Shown here piece by piece: positions 17,621-25,419 of a stretch of DNA of 64,000 nt. The notes under the pieces were generated by a model. The model was given only the letters and a program-made list of their open reading frames with translations, ran no database searches and was not told the DNA's origin. Numbering within the stretch: position 1 is the stretch's first letter; every line of letters begins with the position of its first letter. The stretch is taken from the NCBI RefSeq assembly GCF_001570545.1, contig NZ_BBXD01000017.1, positions 186,001 through 250,000 on the forward strand, in the 5' to 3' direction. The DNA is from Herbidospora mongoliensis. Its GTDB lineage: Bacteria; Actinomycetota; Actinomycetes; Streptosporangiales; Streptosporangiaceae. The translations under genes were made by a program, and so were the position numbers.

Positions 17621-17677
17621 CCAGTTACATCCTTCGTGGTTACGGTAACTGGCAACAACCTATACGACAGTTACATC
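17621..17677. promoter_or_regulatory. Repeated operator boxes between CGNR regulator and methyltransferase
   Basis: CAGTTACATC occurs at 17622-17631 and again at 17668-17677 (46 bp apart), and an inverted GTAACTGG lies at 17645-17652, pairing with CCAGTTAC at 17621-17628. Three copies of one box in a 72-bp divergent intergenic region strongly suggest a regulator-binding site, most simply for the CGNR protein itself. Confidence 0.6.
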
Positions 17678-17688
17678 AGGAGCACGCC

Positions 17689-18456
17689 GTGACGCTCAGC
17701 CGTGACCACGCCCGACACTGGCTCGACCGCTGGGACCGCCAGCAGGAGGGCTACATGCCCAGCCGCGAAGCGCGTTTCGACACCCTCGTCGACGCCGTGG
17801 TGGAGACCGCCGGGCGGTCCGATCCGCTCGTCCTCGATCTCGGCTGCGGACCCGGGTCGCTCGGCGCCCGGCTGAAGGAGCGGCTGCCGGCCGCGACGGT
17901 GGTCGGTTTCGACACCGACCCGCTGCTGATGGCGCTGGGAGAGGCCGCCTACGACGGCATCCGGTTCGTGGACGCCGACCTGCGCACCGAGGGGTGGAGC
18001 GCGGCCGCGGGCCTGCCTCGCCCCGCCGACGCCGCCGTCAGCACGACCGCGCTCCACTGGCTCCCGGAAGAACCCCTCACCGCCCTCTACCGGGAGCTGT
18101 CCACGGTGCTGCGGCCGGGCGGGGTGTTCCTCAACGGCGACCACCTCGGCGCCCCCGCCGACACCCGCCTGGCCGCGCTCGAACGCGCCCTCGCCGTCCG
18201 TGCCACCGACCGGCGCTTCCCCGCAGGACGCCCCGAGGACTGGGCGTCCTGGTGGGCGGCGGTGGAGGCGGACCCGGTGCTCACCGCCCTGCACGCCGAC
18301 CGCGAGAAGCGCCGCGAGATGGCCGCCCACCACGGCTTCGAGTCGCTCCACCTCGACATCCACGTCACCGCGCTGGACAAGGCGGGTTTCACCGAGATCG
18401 GCACGTTGTGGCAGGAGGGCGACGACCGGCTGCTGTGCGCGTTCCTGCCGGAGTGA
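17689..18456 (+). CDS. Class I SAM-dependent methyltransferase
   Basis: A 255-residue methyltransferase. Motif I LVLDLGCGPGSLG lies at ~45-57, the acidic end of beta-2 in VVGFDTDPLL, a post-I segment VSTTALHWLP, and LRPGGVFLNGDHL follows. GTG start 17689 with AGGAG at good spacing. Probably controlled with the divergent CGNR regulator through the shared repeats. Similar proteins act on small molecules; the substrate is unknown. Confidence 0.88.
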   Translation: MTLSRDHARHWLDRWDRQQEGYMPSREARFDTLVDAVVETAGRSDPLVLDLGCGPGSLGARLKERLPAATVVGFDTDPLLMALGEAAYDGIRFVDADLRTEGWSAAAGLPRPADAAVSTTALHWLPEEPLTALYRELSTVLRPGGVFLNGDHLGAPADTRLAALERALAVRATDRRFPAGRPEDWASWWAAVEADPVLTALHADREKRREMAAHHGFESLHLDIHVTALDKAGFTEIGTLWQEGDDRLLCAFLPE

Positions 18457-18459
18457 GGA

Positions 18460-18870
18460 TCAGGCGTGGCAGCTCGGGATGGGACTCCCCCGCAGGATGC
18501 TGCAGAAGATCCCGGCCGACGACGGGATCTTGACCCAGGTGCCACCGGACAGCAGGACGCCGTTGACGTAGCCGTCCCGGAACTGCTGCTCGACCATGAA
18601 GCCGTCGGCGTCCTTCACCCCGATCTGGCTGCTGGATCGACCACTGGGCAACCAGTAGGTCTTGCACTTGATCCGACCGGCGTTGTAGGTGTCGCAGATC
18701 TCCGAGCCCTCGTCGAACGTCGCGACCTTGACGTGGAAGTTACTCGGGAGGTTGTTCTTGACCGACCCGCAGAAGCCGTAAGAGCACACCTCGGCCAGGG
18801 CGGGGGCGGGCGCGAGGAGGGCGGCGACGGCTGCGGCCGTGGCGAGGCCTGCGGCTAATTTTCTGATCAT
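18460..18870 (-). CDS. Small secreted cysteine-rich protein
   Basis: A 136-residue exported protein. Signal peptide 1-26, cleaved after ALA. The mature part has six cysteines (VCSYGFC, EICDTY, IKCKTY, IFCSIL, PSCHA), enough for three disulfides. Not recognised as a known family; it resembles the many short secreted hypothetical proteins of actinomycetes. Convergent with the methyltransferase (4-bp gap). It lacks a clear Shine-Dalgarno, and an 18-bp palindrome lies 17 bp upstream. Confidence 0.7.
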   Translation of the reverse strand: MIRKLAAGLATAAAVAALLAPAPALAEVCSYGFCGSVKNNLPSNFHVKVATFDEGSEICDTYNAGRIKCKTYWLPSGRSSSQIGVKDADGFMVEQQFRDGYVNGVLLSGGTWVKIPSSAGIFCSILRGSPIPSCHA

Positions 18871-18886
18871 GCTTGAACGGTACGGA

Positions 18887-18904
18887 GCGCCGGTATACCG
18901 GCGC
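18887..18904. terminator. Perfect 18-bp palindrome after pobA
   Basis: GCGCCGGTATACCGGCGC is fully self-complementary. As RNA it gives a 7-bp GC stem with a TATA loop 6 nt after the pobA stop (18910), suitable as the terminator of the pca operon. It also lies directly upstream of the small secreted protein (start 18870), so an operator role is possible. Confidence 0.55.
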
Positions 18905-18909
18905 GTATA

Positions 18910-20061
18910 TCACACCGTTCCCGTGTAGTTGAGCGCCAGCTCCGCCGCCGCGGCCTCCGAGGTCGCGATGCGGTGGAGCTGGGCCAGCTGGAGGCGGGTG
19001 TCGAACTCCGACTGGCCGGGTGTCAGGTGCAGCATCGTGGTCATGAACCAGGAGAAGTGCTCGGCCCGCCAGACCCGCCGGAGGCAGGTGTCGGCGTAGG
19101 AGTCGAGCAGGTCGTCCTTGCCGGTACGCCGCCAGTGTTCGAGCGCCTGCGCCAGCACCACCACGTCGGCCACGGCGAGGTTGAGGCCCTTGGCACCCGT
19201 CGGGGGGACGATGTGGGCGGCGTCCCCGGCCAGGAACAGGCGGCCGTGGCGCATCGGGTCGGTGACGAAGCTGCGCATCGGGGTGACGGCCTTGGCCGTG
19301 ATGGGCCCCCGGGCGAGCTTCCAGTCGTCGTCGACGGCGAACCGCAGGTCGAGTTCGTCCCAGATCCGGTCGTCGGACCAGTCGTCCGGGTCGGTGTCGT
19401 TGGGGACCTGCAGATAGAGGCGGCTGACCGTCGGGGAGCGCATGCTGTGCAGCGCGAAACCACGCGGCGAGTGGGCGTAGATGAGCTCGTCGGTCGAGGG
19501 GGCCACGTCGGCCAGGACGCCGAGCCACGAGTAGGGATATTCGGCCTCGTAGATCCGCGTGCCCGGGACGTGCGCCCGGGAGATGCCGTGGAAGCCGTCG
19601 GCGCCGACGATGAAGTCGCAGGTCAGGGTCTTCTCCTGGCCTTCGTGGCGGTAGGTGACGTAGCCGTCGCCGATGCCGGTGGCCTGGGCGTCGAACAGCA
19701 GCGGGTCGCCCTTGTCGAGCTGGAGGGCGACCAGGTCCTTCACGATCTCGGTCTGGGCGTAGATCATGACGGTGCTGCCGCCGGTCAGGGCCGGGAAGTC
19801 GAGGCGGACGGCCCGGCGGTCGAACCGCAGCTCGATGCCCTGGTGCGGGAGTCCCTCGCGGTCCATCCGCGAGCCCGCGCCGCACTCCCTCAGGGCGTCC
19901 ACCGTCGCCTGTTCGAGCATGCCCGCGCGCTGACGCTGTTCGACGTAGGCGCGGTCGCGGCTCTCCAGCACGACGGAGTCGATCCCGGAGTTGTGCAGCA
20001 GCCGGGCCAGCAGCAGGCCCGCCGGGCCGCCGCCGATGATCGCGACCGTGGTGTGGGTCAT
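18910..20061 (-). CDS. pobA: 4-hydroxybenzoate 3-monooxygenase
   Basis: A 383-residue FAD-dependent aromatic hydroxylase converting 4-hydroxybenzoate to protocatechuate with NAD(P)H and O2. Seen: the FAD-binding GxGxxG region VAIIGGGPAGLLLA at the N-terminus, the DG motif (FIVGADGFHGISR), and the second FAD motif LAGDAAHIVPPTGAKGLNLA. The sequence RAGMLEQATVDAL near residue 45 is characteristic of PobA. It is the last gene of the pca operon and overlaps the preceding gene by 4 bp, so the product of this enzyme feeds directly into PcaGH. Confidence 0.94.
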   Translation of the reverse strand: MTHTTVAIIGGGPAGLLLARLLHNSGIDSVVLESRDRAYVEQRQRAGMLEQATVDALRECGAGSRMDREGLPHQGIELRFDRRAVRLDFPALTGGSTVMIYAQTEIVKDLVALQLDKGDPLLFDAQATGIGDGYVTYRHEGQEKTLTCDFIVGADGFHGISRAHVPGTRIYEAEYPYSWLGVLADVAPSTDELIYAHSPRGFALHSMRSPTVSRLYLQVPNDTDPDDWSDDRIWDELDLRFAVDDDWKLARGPITAKAVTPMRSFVTDPMRHGRLFLAGDAAHIVPPTGAKGLNLAVADVVVLAQALEHWRRTGKDDLLDSYADTCLRRVWRAEHFSWFMTTMLHLTPGQSEFDTRLQLAQLHRIATSEAAAAELALNYTGTV

Positions 20062-21158
20062 TCGAGGCTCCGTAGCGTGCGTTGGGCGACGGCGAAGGCG
20101 GCGTTGGCGGCCGGGACTCCGCAGTAGACGGCGGTCTGGAGGAGGACTTCCTTGATCTCGTCCGGGGTGAGGCCGTTGCGGACGGCCGCCTTGACGTGCA
20201 TGGCGAGCTCCTCCTGGTGGCCCCCTGCGACCAGTGCGGTCAGGGTGACGCAGCTGCGGGTCCTGCGGTCGAGGCCGGGGCGGGTCCAGATCTCACCCCA
20301 GGCGTAGCGGGTGATCAGGTCCTGGAAGTCGGCGGTGAAGTCGGTGGTGTTCGCCGTCGCCCGGTCGACGTGCTCGTCTCCCAGGACGGCCCGGCGCACG
20401 GCCTGGCCGTCCACCTGCGGCAGGTGCGCGCGCATCGCGGCCACGACGGCGCCGGGCCTCTCCACCGGGGCCAGGTGGGCGGCGCCGGGGAGCTCGGTGA
20501 GCGTCGCGCCCGGGATGCCGTCGGCCAGTTCGCGCGCCACGGGCGGCGGGACCGCCGGGTCGTCGCGGCCGGCGATGACCAGGGTGGGGGCGGCGATGTT
20601 CGCCAGCTCGGCACGGATGTCGTAGCCCGACAGCGCCTCGCAGCACTCGGCGTAGCCTTCGTCACTGGCGGACAGAAGGTCGTCGATCATGGATTGAACT
20701 GCGGTTTTGTCGGCGTTCTCGGTGAACCAGCGGCCCCGGGTGACGTCTTCGAGCGCCTGGGTGCCCTGGTCGCGGACCAGGGCCGAGCGTTCGTGCCAGC
20801 TCTCCTCGGTGCCGAACTTGGCGGCGGAGCAGACCATCGTGAGGGAGAGCACCCGGTCGGGGTGGCGCAGGGCCAGCCAGGCGCCGATCGCACCGCCCAG
20901 GGAGATGCCGGCGTGGTGGAAGGCGTCCGCGCCGGTCGCGTCGGCGACGCCGATCACGAGCTTGGCCAGGGCCTCCATCGAGGTCGCTCCCGGTACGACC
21001 TTCGACCCCCCGTGGCCGGGGAGGTCGTACCGGATGACTCTGAAGTGGCGCGAGAGCGTGGCGGCCTGCGCGTCCCAGACGCGGAGCGAGGTGCCCAGGG
21101 AGGGGCCGAGGAGCAGGGCGGGGGCCTGCGCGGGGCCGTCAACGCGGAAGTTCAACAT
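20058..21158 (-). CDS. pcaL: Fused 3-oxoadipate enol-lactonase / 4-carboxymuconolactone decarboxylase (PcaD-PcaC)
   Basis: A 366-residue bifunctional enzyme. Residues 1-255 are an alpha/beta hydrolase (enol-lactonase) with GISLGG carrying nucleophile Ser86 and a late PGAAHLAPVERP block with the catalytic His. Residues ~262-366 are a carboxymuconolactone decarboxylase domain (TRSCVTLTALVAGGHQEELAMHVKAA). PcaL fusions of this order are normal in actinobacteria. Start ATG 21158 has AGGAG upstream; it overlaps the pcaB stop by 20 bp. It catalyses the two steps from 4-carboxymuconolactone to beta-ketoadipate. Confidence 0.93.
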   Translation of the reverse strand: MLNFRVDGPAQAPALLLGPSLGTSLRVWDAQAATLSRHFRVIRYDLPGHGGSKVVPGATSMEALAKLVIGVADATGADAFHHAGISLGGAIGAWLALRHPDRVLSLTMVCSAAKFGTEESWHERSALVRDQGTQALEDVTRGRWFTENADKTAVQSMIDDLLSASDEGYAECCEALSGYDIRAELANIAAPTLVIAGRDDPAVPPPVARELADGIPGATLTELPGAAHLAPVERPGAVVAAMRAHLPQVDGQAVRRAVLGDEHVDRATANTTDFTADFQDLITRYAWGEIWTRPGLDRRTRSCVTLTALVAGGHQEELAMHVKAAVRNGLTPDEIKEVLLQTAVYCGVPAANAAFAVAQRTLRSLE

Positions 21159-22473
21159 CGGCGATCTCCTTGAGGGGACGGTCGAGAGCTCGGTCGACGA
21201 GTTCCCCTGCGGCACCGGAATAGCCGGTCGGGTCGAAAACGGCGCGATCGAGGCGGATGACGCGGTCGGCATTCGCACAGGCGATCTCTATTGCCTGCCT
21301 GAGCGGCATACGCAACCGTGCCGCATCAAGGGAAGCGGTTTCAAGGATGTCCCGCGCGGCCTTTTTACCGATTTTTCGCGACAACTCATTCATGACGCGT
21401 TCGGCGACGATCAGGCCGCCGGTGATGGACAGGTTCTGCCGCATCCTGGCCGGGTGGACCTGGAGGCCGCCCGTCAGCGCGACGGCATGTGACGCCGCTC
21501 CCCCGGCCAGGCGGAGCAGCGTGCGGAGCGGCTCCCATTCGGCGTGCCAGGCACCGGCGGGGCGTTCGTCCTCGGCGGCCATGGCCCCGTAGAGGGTGGC
21601 GGCGAGCGCGGGGGCCTGGCGGGCGCAGGCGGCGATCAGGGTGGCGTGGACGGGGTTGCTCTTGTGGGGCATCGCCGACGAGCCGCCGCCGTCGCCCTCG
21701 GTGACCTCTCCGATCTCCGTACGCGAAAGCACCAGGACATCGGCCGCGATCTTGCCGAGCGCCCCGCAGCAGAACGCCAGCGCACCGGCGAGATCGGCGA
21801 CCGGCGTGCGCAGCACGTGCCAGGGCAGCGTCGGCGCCGCCAGCCCGACCTCCCGCGCGAACCGCTCCAACAGCGGGACCGAGAGCGTGGCCAGCGTGCC
21901 CCCGGCGCCACCGAGCTGGGCGGGCAGGTGCACGGCGGCAAGCCGGTCGTAGGCGTCGAGCACCAGCGACCGCCACCCTGCGGCCTTCAGCCCGAACGTC
22001 GTCGGGACGGCATGCTGGGTCAAGGTGCGACCGGGCATCGGGGTGTCCCGGAACTCCCGGGCCAGCGCTTCCAGCGCCCCGGCCGTCGCGCCGAGGTCGA
22101 GCAGGATCAACCGCCGCGTCCGGGCGGCGACCAGCATGAGCGCGGTGTCCAGGATGTCCTGGCTGGTCGCCCCGTCGTGAGCATCCTCGGGCAGCGCCTT
22201 GACCAGCGGTATGACGGGGTTCCCTCCGCTGTGCGCGGCCACCCTGAGGCCCGGCTCCTCACCGTGCGGCGCGTCCTGCCGGGCCTGGCCCTCGCCGCCG
22301 GGCCCGGTCTGAGCGAGCGAGGTGATCTGGTCGGCCAGGGCGTGCCTGTTCTGGGCGCGGGCCAGGGCCGACTCCGCGTCGAGCATGGCGCGGAGAACGG
22401 CCGGGTCGGCGGTCGCCTCGGCGGCGGCGGTGCCGGACCAGGCCGGGCCCAGAAGGCCGTCAGCCGCGATCAA
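21139..22473 (-). CDS. pcaB: 3-carboxy-cis,cis-muconate cycloisomerase
   Basis: A 444-residue member of the fumarase/aspartase superfamily that converts beta-carboxymuconate to 4-carboxymuconolactone. Signature GGGSSAMPHKSNP at 262-274, and TSQDILDTALMLVA near residue 103. I chose the TTG start at 22473 because GGAGG lies 5 nt upstream and no ATG or GTG fits between it and the pcaG stop. Residues ~45-80 are unlike typical PcaB and rich in Gly/Gln/Glu, possibly a local insertion or substitution; the following GNPVIPLV block is normal. Confidence 0.9.
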   Translation of the reverse strand: MIAADGLLGPAWSGTAAAEATADPAVLRAMLDAESALARAQNRHALADQITSLAQTGPGGEGQARQDAPHGEEPGLRVAAHSGGNPVIPLVKALPEDAHDGATSQDILDTALMLVAARTRRLILLDLGATAGALEALAREFRDTPMPGRTLTQHAVPTTFGLKAAGWRSLVLDAYDRLAAVHLPAQLGGAGGTLATLSVPLLERFAREVGLAAPTLPWHVLRTPVADLAGALAFCCGALGKIAADVLVLSRTEIGEVTEGDGGGSSAMPHKSNPVHATLIAACARQAPALAATLYGAMAAEDERPAGAWHAEWEPLRTLLRLAGGAASHAVALTGGLQVHPARMRQNLSITGGLIVAERVMNELSRKIGKKAARDILETASLDAARLRMPLRQAIEIACANADRVIRLDRAVFDPTGYSGAAGELVDRALDRPLKEIADVELPR

Positions 22474-22487
22474 GAGAACCTCCGGGG

Positions 22488-23033
22488 TCAGCCCAGGTCG
22501 AGGAAGACCGTCTCCGCGTCGCCCTGGATGCGGATGTCGAACCGGTACACGCCGTCTCGTTCTGGCTCGGCGATCAGCGTCGCCCGGCGGTCGCCGGGCA
22601 GTGACGCCAGCAGCGCCTCGCCACTGTCCTCCAGGTAGACGCGCGTGTACAGGTGGTGCAGCAGGCCGCGCGCGAACACGCAGACCGCGATGTAGGGCAC
22701 CTCGCCCGGCGGCACGGTCCGGATGGCCCAGTGGCCGTCGAGGTCGGTCGCCACCCGGCCGAAACCGGTGAAGGTCACCCCGTCGCGGCCGGCGAAGGAG
22801 CCGTCGACCTCGTCGCGGCGCATCGAGCCGGGCCTGCCGTCGAGGTTCCCGGCGGCGTCGGCCTGCCAGAACTCCAGCAGCGCGTCGGGGACGGGCGCGC
22901 CCGCGCCGTCGTAGACGTAACCGTGGACGGAGATCGCGCCCGGGTGGCCGGACGGCACCAGGTCTCCCCCGTCGCGGAACGGCAGCGCGTATCCGTAGAA
23001 GGGCCCCACGGTCTGTGAGGGGGTGGGTCTCAT
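22488..23033 (-). CDS. pcaG: Protocatechuate 3,4-dioxygenase alpha subunit
   Basis: A 181-residue alpha subunit of the intradiol ring-cleavage dioxygenase. Typical start MRPTPSQTVGPFYGYALPF, then LLEFWQADAAGNLDG, GFGRVATDLDGHWAIRTVPPG and a C-terminal YRFDIRIQGDAETVFLD. It overlaps pcaH by 4 bp (ATGA), so the two subunits are translationally coupled. Confidence 0.94.
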   Translation of the reverse strand: MRPTPSQTVGPFYGYALPFRDGGDLVPSGHPGAISVHGYVYDGAGAPVPDALLEFWQADAAGNLDGRPGSMRRDEVDGSFAGRDGVTFTGFGRVATDLDGHWAIRTVPPGEVPYIAVCVFARGLLHHLYTRVYLEDSGEALLASLPGDRRATLIAEPERDGVYRFDIRIQGDAETVFLDLG

Positions 23034-23767
23034 CGGCCTTCCTCCATCCAGGTCGCCGACGGGCCGTCGAGGACGATGTCCCATCTGTACCCAAGGCTCC
23101 ACTCGGGCTGGGACAGGTCGTGGTCGTAGGCGGCCACGAGACGCTCGCGGGCCTTCTCGTCGGTGACGGACTGCAGGATCGGGTCGTACGCGAACAGGGG
23201 GTCGCCCGGGAAGTACATCTGGGTGACGAGGCGCTGGGCGAAGGCCGTACCGAAGACCGAGAAGTGGATGTGGGCCGGACGCCAGGCGTTGACGTGGTTC
23301 TTCCACGGGTACGCGCCGGGCTTGATCGTCGTGAAGGTGTAGCCGCCGTAGGCGTCGGTGAGGCAGCGGCCGGTGCCGGTGAAGTTGGGGTCCAGCGGGG
23401 CGGGGTGCTGGTCGCGCAGGTGCGGGTAGCGGCCGGAGGCGTTGGCCTGCCAGACCTCCACGAGCTGGTTCCTGACCGGGCGTCCGTCGCGGTCGAGCAC
23501 CCGGCCGGTCACGGTGATGCGCTCGCCGAGCGGCTCCCCGAGATGCTGGCGGGTGAGGTCGCCGTCGAGCGGGGTGACGTCGCTCGCGCCGAAGACGGGC
23601 CCGCGCAGCTCGGCGTAGGCCTCCGGCGGGGCGACGAGCGGGCGGTGGGGGTGCCGCAGGCCGCTGGAGCGGTAGGGCGGGTAGTCACGCGAGGGGTGGT
23701 CGGCGCCGTCGGACTTGGCGGCCAGTTCGGCGATCTCGCGGGAGATCACGTCCTGCGGTTCAGGCAT
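23030..23767 (-). CDS. pcaH: Protocatechuate 3,4-dioxygenase beta subunit
   Basis: A 245-residue beta subunit bearing the non-haem Fe(III) site. Seen: LVEVWQANASGRYPH, FTGTGRCLTDAYGGYTFTTIKPGAYPW with the tyrosine region, and RPAHIHFSVFG holding the two iron-ligand histidines. With PcaG it cleaves protocatechuate to beta-carboxy-cis,cis-muconate. It overlaps pcaJ by 8 bp upstream and pcaG by 4 bp downstream. Confidence 0.95.
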   Translation of the reverse strand: MPEPQDVISREIAELAAKSDGADHPSRDYPPYRSSGLRHPHRPLVAPPEAYAELRGPVFGASDVTPLDGDLTRQHLGEPLGERITVTGRVLDRDGRPVRNQLVEVWQANASGRYPHLRDQHPAPLDPNFTGTGRCLTDAYGGYTFTTIKPGAYPWKNHVNAWRPAHIHFSVFGTAFAQRLVTQMYFPGDPLFAYDPILQSVTDEKARERLVAAYDHDLSQPEWSLGYRWDIVLDGPSATWMEEGR

Positions 23768-24518
23768 CAGGGGCTCCTTGGGTGAGGCGGCGCAGCGCGG
23801 TCAGCTCCGCCTCCGTGGGCTGGTCGGTGACCCGCAGGTCGGCGGCGACGGCGAGGGGCCAGCCGGTGGCCGCGACGGCCTGTTCGGGGGTCACGCCGGG
23901 GTGCACTTCGGTGAGGGTCAGTTCGGCGGTCTCCGGGTCGGGCCGCATGATCCCGAGGTCGGTGATCACCGCGACCGGACCGGCGCCGGGCAGGCCGAGA
24001 CGCTCGCGCGACCCCGGCCCGTCGCCGTGCCCGACGGTCGTGACGAAGTCGAGCCTCCCGACCAGGTTCCGGGTCGAGTGACGCAGCACGAGCAGCACCT
24101 TCCCGCAGCTCGCCGCGATCTCGGGCGCGCCACCGGCGCCGGGCAGACGCCCTTCGGGCCTGCCGGGACCCCGGTCGATGACGGTCGTGTTGACGTTGGC
24201 GAAGCGGTCGACCTGGGCGGCGCCGAGGAAGCCGACGTCGATGCGGCCGGCCTGGAGCCAGTAGTTGAAGATCTCCGGTACGGACACCACCGCGTCCGCC
24301 GTGTCCGCGAGCTCACCGTCGCCGATCGACAGGGGAAGGCGCGACGGCTTGGAGCCCAGGGTGCCGGATTCGTAGATGAGCACCAGGCCGGGCTCGATGG
24401 TCCGCCGCGCGAGGTTCGCGGCGGCGCTGGGCAGGCCGATACCGACGAAACAGGTCCGGGCCCCGGCGAGCGCGCGGGCGGCGTTGACGGTCATCAGCTC
24501 GTCGGAAGTCCAGGTCAT
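23760..24518 (-). CDS. pcaJ: 3-oxoadipate CoA-transferase beta subunit
   Basis: A 252-residue family I CoA-transferase beta subunit. The start MTWTSDELMTVNAARAL, FVGIGLPSAAANLA, and LIYESGTLG carrying the conserved glutamate of the ES(G)G-type site are all visible. It transfers CoA from succinyl-CoA to beta-ketoadipate. It overlaps pcaI by 4 bp. In many actinobacteria pcaF follows pcaJ; here pcaH follows directly. Confidence 0.92.
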   Translation of the reverse strand: MTWTSDELMTVNAARALAGARTCFVGIGLPSAAANLARRTIEPGLVLIYESGTLGSKPSRLPLSIGDGELADTADAVVSVPEIFNYWLQAGRIDVGFLGAAQVDRFANVNTTVIDRGPGRPEGRLPGAGGAPEIAASCGKVLLVLRHSTRNLVGRLDFVTTVGHGDGPGSRERLGLPGAGPVAVITDLGIMRPDPETAELTLTEVHPGVTPEQAVAATGWPLAVAADLRVTDQPTEAELTALRRLTQGAPDA

Positions 24519-25324
24519 GACGCCACCAATACCGTTTCGCGCATCCAGCCCAGGAAGGTGTCGCGGTCGCGGGAGATGGCGTCCCACGCCTGGTAGAAGT
24601 CGTTGTCCCTGACCGTGTATCCGGCCGCGTAGGACGGGTGGGCGCCGTTGGGGGCCACGGCCACCGCGTCGACCGCCCATGAGGGCAGCACGACCGCGCC
24701 TGGGGTCGGTGTGAGGTCGTCCACGATCTCTTCGACGGTCACGAGCACCCGCGAGGCGGCCAGCGCGGCCTCCTTCTGGATGCCGACCAGGCCCCAGAGC
24801 TGGACGTTTCCATTCCGGTCGGCGCGCTGGGCGTGGATCACGGTCACATCCGGGTTGATCGCGGCCACGGCCGCCAGTTCCTCGCCGGTGAAGGGGCAGA
24901 CCACCGTCGAGATCGTCTCCGACCGGGACGGGAGGTCGCTCCCCCGATAGCCGCGCAGGACCGCGAACGGCAGGCGGGAGGCCCCGGCGACGTAGCGGTT
25001 GGCCATGCCCGCGTGGCTGTGCTCGTCGAGTTCGAGGGGGCGTGGCCAGCCGTTCTCGACGGCGTCGCGGAAGCGGTGCAGGGAGCCGACGCCGGGGTTG
25101 CCGCCCCACGAGAAGACCAGTTTGCGGGCCGCGCCCATGCCGATGAGCTGGTCGTAGATGACGTCGGGGGTCATCCGGACGAGGGTGAGGTCGGTCACGC
25201 CCTGCCGGATCACCTCGTGTGCGGCGGCGAACGGGATGAGGTGGGTGAAACCCTCCATCGCCACGGTGTCGCCGGAGTGCACGAGTTCGGCCACCGCGTC
25301 CCGCAGGCTACGGATCTCCGCCAT
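24515..25324 (-). CDS. pcaI: 3-oxoadipate CoA-transferase alpha subunit
   Basis: A 269-residue alpha subunit. Seen: SLRDAVAELVHSGDTVAMEGFTHLIPFAAAHEVIRQG and a later VTVIHAQRADRNGNVQLWG block typical of the family. I chose ATG 25324 because GGGAGAA precedes it; an upstream ATG at 25375 would run through the operator. This is the first gene of the seven-gene pca-pob operon. Confidence 0.92.
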   Translation of the reverse strand: MAEIRSLRDAVAELVHSGDTVAMEGFTHLIPFAAAHEVIRQGVTDLTLVRMTPDVIYDQLIGMGAARKLVFSWGGNPGVGSLHRFRDAVENGWPRPLELDEHSHAGMANRYVAGASRLPFAVLRGYRGSDLPSRSETISTVVCPFTGEELAAVAAINPDVTVIHAQRADRNGNVQLWGLVGIQKEAALAASRVLVTVEEIVDDLTPTPGAVVLPSWAVDAVAVAPNGAHPSYAAGYTVRDNDFYQAWDAISRDRDTFLGWMRETVLVAS

Positions 25325-25346
25325 GTTCTCCCTGCTCGGATGGCTC

Positions 25347-25380
25347 TTGTTCGCCTGGTGAACTATTGTTCGCAATTGCG
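25347..25380. promoter_or_regulatory. Operator region between pcaI operon and tandem IclR gene
   Basis: TTGTTCGC is repeated at 25347-25354 and 25366-25373 (19 bp start to start, about two helical turns). The second copy runs into the perfect 10-bp palindrome CGCAATTGCG (25371-25380), and GTTC/GAAC half-sites surround GCCTGGT. The site lies in the 95-bp divergent gap between pcaI and the IclR-type regulator, the usual position for PcaR/PobR-type binding. Confidence 0.6.
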
Positions 25381-25419
25381 ATAGATCAGGAGTCTGCTAC
25401 CCCGTTTGGACGTGTGTCA

